NCBI GenBank assembly: GCA_002392385.1 | Contig: DGGX01000085.1 | Location: 337 to 9,354, forward strand | From: Lachnospiraceae bacterium UBA3863 | GTDB taxonomy: Bacteria; Bacillota; Clostridia; Lachnospirales; Lachnospiraceae | Length of the DNA stretch: 9,018 nucleotides | Direction of reading: 5' to 3' | Shown: positions 4,217-9,018 of the stretch, in pieces | Numbering within the stretch: position 1 is the first letter of the stretch | Layout: each line of letters starts with the position of its first letter | Translations under genes and position numbers: made by a program | Notes under the pieces: model-generated | Told to the model about the DNA's origin: nothing | What the model saw: the letters and a program-made list of their open reading frames with translations, nothing else | Databases searched by the model: none

Positions 4217-6970
4217 TTGAAGAATAAGAAGCTGATACTGATCGACGGACACAGCATCCTGAACAGGGCCTTCTACGGCCTTCCGGACCTGACCAACGCC
4301 AAGGGTGCCCATACAGGCGCTGTGTATGGTTTTCTCAATATACTGTTTAAGATCCTGGAGGAGGAACAGGCCACCCATCTGCTGGTGGCCTTTGATGTGC
4401 ATGCGCCGACTTTCCGGCACGAGCTCTATCCGGACTATAAGGGGACGCGTCACGCCATGCCGCCGGAGCTGCGGGAGCAGGTGCCGCTCATGAAAGAGGT
4501 GCTGCGGGCCATGGGCGTGACCATGTGCGAGAAGGCGGGCCTGGAGGCAGACGACATCCTGGGCACCATGGCCAGAAGGGCCGAGGCAGCCGGGATGGAG
4601 GTCTCCCTGATCTCCGGTGACAGAGACCTCCTGCAGATCGCCACGGACCATGTGCGGATCCGCATTCCCAGGACGCGGGCGGGCCAGACCCGGATCGACG
4701 ATTTCTATGCTGCTGACGTGGAGAAGGCCTATGGCGTATCGCCCGCGGGCTTTATCGAGATGAAGGCCCTGATGGGGGACAGCTCCGACAACGTGCCCGG
4801 CGTTCCCAAGGTGGGAGAGAAGACGGCCGCCCAGCTGATCGGCCAGTACGGGACCGTGCAGGCGGTCTATGATCATCTGGAAGAGATCAAAAAGCCCGCT
4901 CTCAAGAAGAATCTTTCCGAGAATTATGACCTGGCCATGCTGAGCCTGCGTCTGGTGACCATCAAGACGGACTGCGACCTGCCTCTGGGACCGGAGGACG
5001 CGGTGCTGGGCAGTCTGTATACGGAGGAGGCCTTCAAGATCTTCACGGAGCTGGGTTTCAAGAACTATCTCAATCGTTTCGAGGCCCCCGCCCAGGAGCC
5101 GGAGGGGGACAAGGAGGGCCTGAAGATCCTGGTCCCTTCCCCGGAGGAGACCGCCGGCATCTTTAGGGAGCTGGCGGAGGCGGCCGCCCGGCAGGGAGCG
5201 GCGGGGACCATCTGTCTCTACCCGGTCTTCGATCCCCTGCCCCGGGGGAGCGAGACAGAGCAGACCATCCTGGCCCTGGCCCTCTCCGAGGATCTGCAGG
5301 GCAAGGCCCGCAATTACTGGATCCGGGGGACGGAGGACAACCAGGCCCTGCTGAGAAAGGGCATGGGCGATCTCCGCAGAGGGGCAGCCGCTCACGACGA
5401 CAGTCAGAAGCCCGGAGATGTCCGGCTGGCCGTCTGGGGCGCCAAGGACATCTATGCCCTGCTGGATGCTCAGCCCGGGGAGTTTGCGGAGGGGATCCGC
5501 CTGGAAGGCTGTCTGGATCTTCTGGTCGCCGCCTATCTGTGCGATCCGCTGAACAGTGATTTCCAGCCCGAGGACGTGCTCTCTAAATATGTTTCCCTAA
5601 ATGTGGTACCGGTCCGCCAGTATCTGAAGAAGAAGACAGCGGCTGAGGTCCTGGAGGCGGAGGGAGAAGGCGCGGCGGCTTATTTCTGCAGTCTCTGCGA
5701 CGGCCTGCGCAGGAGCGCCCCGCTCCTTAAGGACAATCTGGCAGAGGCTGGCATGTGGACCCTCTACACCGGGATCGAGAGACCCCTCACCTATGTGCTC
5801 TGGGACATGCAGCGGCTGGGCGTCCGGATCGACAGAAAGGCCCTGCAGGACTACAGCCAGTCCCTGGCTGCCAGGATCGATGAGCTGCAGAAGTCCATTT
5901 ATGAAAAGGCCGGTGAGGAGTTCAATATCGCCTCTCCCAAACAGCTGGGTCAGATCCTCTTCGAGAAGCTGGGCCTTCCCGGGGGCAAAAAGACCAAGAC
6001 CGGCTATTCCACGGCGGCGGATGTCCTGGAGAAGCTGGCACCGGAGAATCCTATCGTTTCCGACATTCTGGAATACCGGGGCCTGACCAAGCTCCGCTCC
6101 ACCTACGCGGAGGGTCTGCGGGAGTATATCGCTGAGGACGGACGGATCCACACCAGTCTCAACCAGACGGTCACGGCCACCGGCCGCATCAGCTCCAACG
6201 ACCCCAACCTGCAGAATATCCCCATGCGCACAGAGCTGGGCAGACGGATCCGCAAGGCCTTCATCCCCATGGAGGGTTACACCTTCACGGACGCCGATTA
6301 CTCCCAGATCGAGCTCCGCATCCTGGCCCATATGTCGGGAGACCAGGAGCTCATCGAGGCCTACAGGGAGAACGAGGACATTCACAGGATCACGGCCAGC
6401 AAGGTCTTCCACACGCCCCTGGACAGGGTCACCCCCCTGCAGAGACGCAATGCCAAGGCGGTCAATTTTGGCATCGTCTACGGCATCAGCAGCTTCGGGC
6501 TCAGCCAGGGCCTGAGCATCTCGCGGGCGGAAGCCGCGGAATACATTAAGAGCTATTTCGAGACCTATCCCCAGGTCCGCGCATTTCTGGACGGCCTGGT
6601 AGCCTCCGCCAGGGAACTGGGCTATTCCAGCACCCTCTACGGCCGCAGACGGCCCGTGCAGGAACTGAAGAACAGCAACTTCATGACCCGTCAGTTCGGC
6701 GAGCGGATCGCCATGAATTCCCCCATCCAGGGGACGGCGGCGGATATCATGAAGATCGCCATGATCCGGGTCTGGGAGCGGCTGCACAGGGAGGGACGCG
6801 CCTCCCGCCTGATCCTGCAGATCCACGACGAGCTCCTGATCGAGACCGCCCCCGGCGAGGAAGAGGCCGTGTACAGGATCCTGGAGGAGGAGATGAGCGG
6901 CGCGGCGGATCTGGCCGTGGCGCTGGAGACAGACATTCATAATGGGACAGACTGGTATGTTGCCAAATGA
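4217..6970 (+). CDS. polA: DNA polymerase I (5' nuclease + inactive proofreading domain + polymerase), TTG start
   Basis: Fills gaps and removes RNA primers in replication and repair. The protein has 917 residues. The 5' nuclease (1 to about 290) has metal ligands in LIDGHS (Asp10), AFD (Asp60), EADD (110-113), GDRD (Asp135, Asp137) and GDSSDN (Asp188, Asp191). The middle domain (about 300-500) lacks the Asp-x-Glu exonuclease motif, although Asp434 may match E. coli Asp424. Proofreading is probably lost, as in Bacillus-type enzymes. The polymerase domain has TATGRISSNDPNLQN (653-667), motif A DADYSQIEL with Asp692, O-helix RRNAKAVNFGIVYG (743-756) with Lys747, Phe751 and Tyr755, and motif C QIHDELL with Asp871. 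Phe751 predicts discrimination against dideoxynucleotides. The start is TTG at 4217: the product begins MKNKKLILIDGHS as expected, no in-frame ATG fits, and GGAGTGAG (4203-4210) lies just upstream. The frame stays open further upstream into the preceding gene, but without homology. Confidence 0.96.
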   Translation: MKNKKLILIDGHSILNRAFYGLPDLTNAKGAHTGAVYGFLNILFKILEEEQATHLLVAFDVHAPTFRHELYPDYKGTRHAMPPELREQVPLMKEVLRAMGVTMCEKAGLEADDILGTMARRAEAAGMEVSLISGDRDLLQIATDHVRIRIPRTRAGQTRIDDFYAADVEKAYGVSPAGFIEMKALMGDSSDNVPGVPKVGEKTAAQLIGQYGTVQAVYDHLEEIKKPALKKNLSENYDLAMLSLRLVTIKTDCDLPLGPEDAVLGSLYTEEAFKIFTELGFKNYLNRFEAPAQEPEGDKEGLKILVPSPEETAGIFRELAEAAARQGAAGTICLYPVFDPLPRGSETEQTILALALSEDLQGKARNYWIRGTEDNQALLRKGMGDLRRGAAAHDDSQKPGDVRLAVWGAKDIYALLDAQPGEFAEGIRLEGCLDLLVAAYLCDPLNSDFQPEDVLSKYVSLNVVPVRQYLKKKTAAEVLEAEGEGAAAYFCSLCDGLRRSAPLLKDNLAEAGMWTLYTGIERPLTYVLWDMQRLGVRIDRKALQDYSQSLAARIDELQKSIYEKAGEEFNIASPKQLGQILFEKLGLPGGKKTKTGYSTAADVLEKLAPENPIVSDILEYRGLTKLRSTYAEGLREYIAEDGRIHTSLNQTVTATGRISSNDPNLQNIPMRTELGRRIRKAFIPMEGYTFTDADYSQIELRILAHMSGDQELIEAYRENEDIHRITASKVFHTPLDRVTPLQRRNAKAVNFGIVYGISSFGLSQGLSISRAEAAEYIKSYFETYPQVRAFLDGLVASARELGYSSTLYGRRRPVQELKNSNFMTRQFGERIAMNSPIQGTAADIMKIAMIRVWERLHREGRASRLILQIHDELLIETAPGEEEAVYRILEEEMSGAADLAVALETDIHNGTDWYVAK

Positions 6971-7664
6971 GAAAATGATAACCATCGGGATGACGGGCGG
7001 CGTGGGCGCCGGCAAGTCGACCGTACTGGGATATTTGCAGGAGCACTGCCGCTGCCGGATCTTTCTGACAGACCGCATGGCGGCCGCCCTGCAGGCGCCG
7101 GGGGGACCCCTCTATGTGCCGGTCCTGGACCTCCTGCGGGAAGCTGCCGGGGAACTTAAGGCTGCCGATCCCGCAGCCTATCAGAAGCTCTGCCAGGAAC
7201 ATCCCGGACAGGAGGGACTGGCCTTCACCGGTGAGGGCGGCGTGATCGACAGAAGCCTGATGGCGGCGCTGATCTTCCGCAGCGAGGACCTTCTGGAAAG
7301 GGTGAACGGGGTGATCCATCCCGCCGTGATCCGGGCCGTGCACGAGGAGATCGACAAGGCCCGGCATTCCGAGGACAGACCGGAATTTTTGGTGGTGGAA
7401 TCGGCCCTTCTGATCGAGAGCGGACTTGCTGACATTTTTGACAGTGTATGGTATATTTACTGTCTGGAAGAAATACGCAGAAAGAGACTTCGCTTATATC
7501 GCGGCTATACGGACAGCAGGATCGACGCCATTATGCGGTCGCAGCTGCCGGACAGCGCTTTTCGCGAGCGCTGTGATGTCGTGATCGACAACAGCGGCGA
7601 TACCGCCCGTACATGGGAGCAGACGGAAGCGGCCCTGACGGCACTGCGGGAGAGGTTACGGTAG
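6957..7664 (+). CDS. coaE: Dephospho-CoA kinase
   Basis: Phosphorylates the ribose 3'-hydroxyl of dephospho-CoA with ATP, the last step of coenzyme A synthesis. The P-loop is GGVGAGKST (14-22 from this start). A LTD motif follows at 37-39, then VIDRSLMAALIF and VNGVIHPAV (CoA-binding region), VVESALLIESG, the lid-like YRGYTDSRIDAIMRSQL and the closing VIDNSGD. All are family landmarks. At 235 residues it is longer than the usual ~200, mostly through an extra stretch at about 65-90. Three in-frame ATGs compete. 6942 has GGAG 13 bases away; 6957 has GGA 9 bases away and overlaps polA by 14 bases; 6975 gives MITIGMTGG, closest to the family's N-terminus, but has little ribosome site. The choice of 6957 is tentative. 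The tight junction with polA suggests translational coupling. Confidence 0.92.
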   Translation: MLPNEKMITIGMTGGVGAGKSTVLGYLQEHCRCRIFLTDRMAAALQAPGGPLYVPVLDLLREAAGELKAADPAAYQKLCQEHPGQEGLAFTGEGGVIDRSLMAALIFRSEDLLERVNGVIHPAVIRAVHEEIDKARHSEDRPEFLVVESALLIESGLADIFDSVWYIYCLEEIRRKRLRLYRGYTDSRIDAIMRSQLPDSAFRERCDVVIDNSGDTARTWEQTEAALTALRERLR

Positions 7665-7673
7665 AACCAGAAT

Positions 7674-8471
7674 ATGAGATTTCAGCCAATTGCCAGCGGC
7701 AGCAGCGGGAACTGCTGCTATATCGGCACAGAACGGACCCATGTGCTCGTGGATGTGGGCATCAGCCGCAAGCGCACCGCTCTGGCCCTCAAGGATCTGG
7801 ACCTGGACCTGAAGGATCTGGGCGGGATACTGATCACCCACGAGCATTCAGACCATATCCAGGGGCTTCCCATGATCATGAAAGCCACCGAGATGCCCGT
7901 ATACGCCACCCGCGGGACCATAGCGGCCATCCTTTCCGGCTCCAGGGGGCGTGACCTGGATCCCCTGCGGTTCGTGGAGATCCGGGCGGATGTTCCCTTC
8001 TCTGTGGGCGATCTGACGGTGCGGCCCATGACCATCTCCCACGACGCGGCGGAGCCTGTGGGCTACCGGCTGGAAAACCAGGGGAAGAAAGCCGCGGTCT
8101 GCACTGATCTGGGCTGTTATACGGACTACACCATCGACTGCCTCAAGGATTCGGACGTGCTCCTTCTGGAGGCCAATCACGACGTGAACATGCTGCAGGT
8201 GGGACCCTATCCCTACCAGCTCAAGCAGAGGATCCTGGGCAACCGGGGCCACCTGTCCAATTCCGCCAGCGGCAAGCTCCTGACAGAGGTCCTCAATGAC
8301 CATATGAAGAGGATCTGGCTGGGGCATCTGAGCCAGGAGAACAATCTGCCGGAGCTGGCCTTCGAGACCGTGCGCGTGGAGATCCTGTGCGGCGGGACCG
8401 GCTACAGGCCCGAGGAGCTTCCCATTCGCGTGGCCAGCCGGAAAGAGGTATCGGAAGCAGTAGAATTCTGA
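7674..8471 (+). CDS. Metallo-beta-lactamase-fold hydrolase of the YycJ/WalJ type
   Basis: The 265-residue protein opens with PIASGSSGNCCYIG (5-18), typical of YycJ. The metal-binding block is THEHSDH (55-61: His56, His58, Asp60, His61). Further ligand candidates follow: His123 in ISHDA, Asp145 in TDLG, and conserved EANHD (166-170), GHLSNSASG (192-200) and GHLSQENN (217-224). No signal peptide or membrane segment is visible, so it should be cytoplasmic. YycJ proteins are reported as nucleases, with a proposed role in mismatch repair or in coordinating replication with division. That role is family knowledge, not something this sequence proves. The ATG at 7674 lies nine bases after coaE, with only a weak ribosome site, so it probably depends on coupling. 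In Bacillus the homolog sits at the end of the walRK operon; here it sits beside polA and coaE, which suits a DNA-related role. Confidence 0.88.
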   Translation: MRFQPIASGSSGNCCYIGTERTHVLVDVGISRKRTALALKDLDLDLKDLGGILITHEHSDHIQGLPMIMKATEMPVYATRGTIAAILSGSRGRDLDPLRFVEIRADVPFSVGDLTVRPMTISHDAAEPVGYRLENQGKKAAVCTDLGCYTDYTIDCLKDSDVLLLEANHDVNMLQVGPYPYQLKQRILGNRGHLSNSASGKLLTEVLNDHMKRIWLGHLSQENNLPELAFETVRVEILCGGTGYRPEELPIRVASRKEVSEAVEF

Positions 8472-8494
8472 TTCATAGAAGGAGTGAATACACT

Positions 8495-8770
8495 ATGAGA
8501 AGAGCGATCGTCACAGTGGTCGGACGGGATACCATCGGCATCATCGCCGCCGTTTGCACCTATCTCGCCGAGAGACACATCAATATCCTCGACATCTCCC
8601 AGACTATCGTAGACGGTTACTTCAACATGATGATGATCGTGGACGTGAGCGATCCGGAGATCCCCTTCGGCGACCTGGCGGACGGCCTGGCTGCCCTGGG
8701 AAGAGACCAGATCGGCGTGCAGATCCGGTGTCAGAGAGAAGAGATCTTCGATCTCATGCACAGGATCTGA
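8495..8770 (+). CDS. ACT-domain protein (UPF0237 type)
   Basis: The 91-residue protein is almost entirely one ACT domain. It starts RRAIVTVVGRDTIGIIAAVCTYLA, with the beta-loop-helix that normally binds a small ligand, usually an amino acid. NILDISQTIVDGYFNMMMIVDV (30-51) then supplies the second and third strands. The family is the stand-alone UPF0237 group, related to the ACT repeats of GcvR. The ATG at 8495 has AGAAGGAG (8477-8484) ten bases upstream. The UPF0210 gene starts 16 bases later. The two are commonly neighbours in Gram-positive genomes as I recall, which suggests the ACT protein senses a ligand for its partner. Ligand and target are unknown. Confidence 0.9.
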   Translation: MRRAIVTVVGRDTIGIIAAVCTYLAERHINILDISQTIVDGYFNMMMIVDVSDPEIPFGDLADGLAALGRDQIGVQIRCQREEIFDLMHRI

Positions 8771-8774
8771 GAAC

Positions 8775-8780
8775 GGAGGT
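8775..8780 (+). promoter_or_regulatory. Ribosome binding site that fixes a GTG start
   Basis: GGAGGT lies six bases before the GTG at 8787. The codons from there read VINFSEVSETNEMI, the family's N-terminus, so GTG is the start rather than the later ATG at 8820. Confidence 0.8.
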
Positions 8781-8786
8781 ACCAGC

Positions 8787-9018
8787 GTGATCAATTTTTC
8801 CGAGGTCAGCGAGACCAATGAAATGATCCTGAAGGAAAACCTGGACGTGCGCACCATCACTATGGGCATCAGTCTTCTGGACTGCATCGACAGCGACCCG
8901 GCCAGGCTCAGGACAGCGGTATATGACAAGATCTGCCGCAGCGCCCGGGACCTTGTCAGGGTGGGAGAGGATATCTCTCACGAATACGGCATTCCCATCG
9001 TCAACAAGCGCATCTCCG
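8787..9018 (+). CDS. UPF0210 / PFL-family protein (DUF711), N-terminal part; runs off the window
   Basis: Only the first 77 codons are present. They read VINFSEVSETNEMILKENLD, then VRTITMGISLLDCIDSD, then a helix and VGEDISHEYGIPIVNKRIS. NEMI, KENLDVRTIT, MGISLLDC and IPIVNKRIS match my recollection of the start of UPF0210 proteins, which are about 450 residues long. The family is often labelled PFL-like because of structural similarity to pyruvate formate-lyase, but the activity is not established to my knowledge. It starts with GTG, preceded by GGAGGT. It follows the ACT-domain gene by 16 bases, and the pair is probably co-translated. The frame is open at the window edge and nothing suggests damage. 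Confidence 0.88.
   Translation, partial: MINFSEVSETNEMILKENLDVRTITMGISLLDCIDSDPARLRTAVYDKICRSARDLVRVGEDISHEYGIPIVNKRIS

Noticed and set aside
4157..5395. 412-codon open frame on the - strand opposite polA
   Set aside because: It mirrors the polA frame with a Leu/Gly/His/Gln-rich product lacking domains, and the sense protein is unmistakable.
5597..7078. 493-codon open frame on the - strand opposite the polymerase domain and the coaE start
   Set aside because: It crosses two real genes in antisense and has no motif or ribosome site; it is a compositional artefact.
8471..8489. ATTCA / TGAAT inverted repeat flanking the ribosome site of the ACT gene
   Set aside because: Five pairs are too weak for a meaningful RNA switch, and no longer structure supports it.

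Overview
The window looks like ordinary chromosome from a GC-rich (about 60% by eye) Gram-positive clostridium, most likely Lachnospiraceae. Three things point there: AGGAGG-type ribosome sites throughout, a clostridial-type citrate synthase and uridine phosphorylase, and the order polA - coaE - metallo-hydrolase - ACT protein - UPF0210 (PFL-family) protein. The assignment rests on protein resemblance recalled from memory, not on a search.

Layout. Positions 1-854 hold the 3' part of glnS (glutaminyl-tRNA synthetase, + strand), cut by the window edge just after its KMSKS-type motif. The next 210 bases contain a diverged in-frame copy of the last 11 glnS codons and a very long hairpin between the convergent glnS and citrate synthase genes. 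Citrate synthase (gltA, 1065-2420, - strand) appears to be a single-gene unit. It has a good sigma-A promoter and an 18-bp perfect palindrome in its leader. A divergent intergenic region (2421-2627) separates it from a rightward run of eight tightly packed genes that continues past the window: udp, cdd, a small zinc-finger membrane protein, polA, coaE, a YycJ-type metallo-beta-lactamase-fold hydrolase, an ACT-domain protein and the start of a UPF0210 gene.

How the genes fit together. udp and cdd overlap by one base (TAATG) and form a pyrimidine salvage pair: Cdd converts cytidine to uridine, and Udp splits uridine into uracil and ribose-1-phosphate. polA (replication and repair, TTG start) and coaE (last step of CoA synthesis) also overlap or abut. 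The ACT/UPF0210 pair is a conserved neighbourhood of unclear biochemical role. Citrate synthase makes citrate from acetyl-CoA and oxaloacetate, probably feeding 2-oxoglutarate/glutamate synthesis in an anaerobe.

I found no mobile element, CRISPR array, phage or defence genes, tRNA or rRNA, and no convincing new multi-gene system. The points most worth a second look are the glnS tail duplication with mainly synonymous differences, the palindrome in the gltA leader, the 28-pair hairpin whose wobble pairs favour + strand RNA, and the zinc-finger anti-sigma-like protein with no sigma factor beside it.
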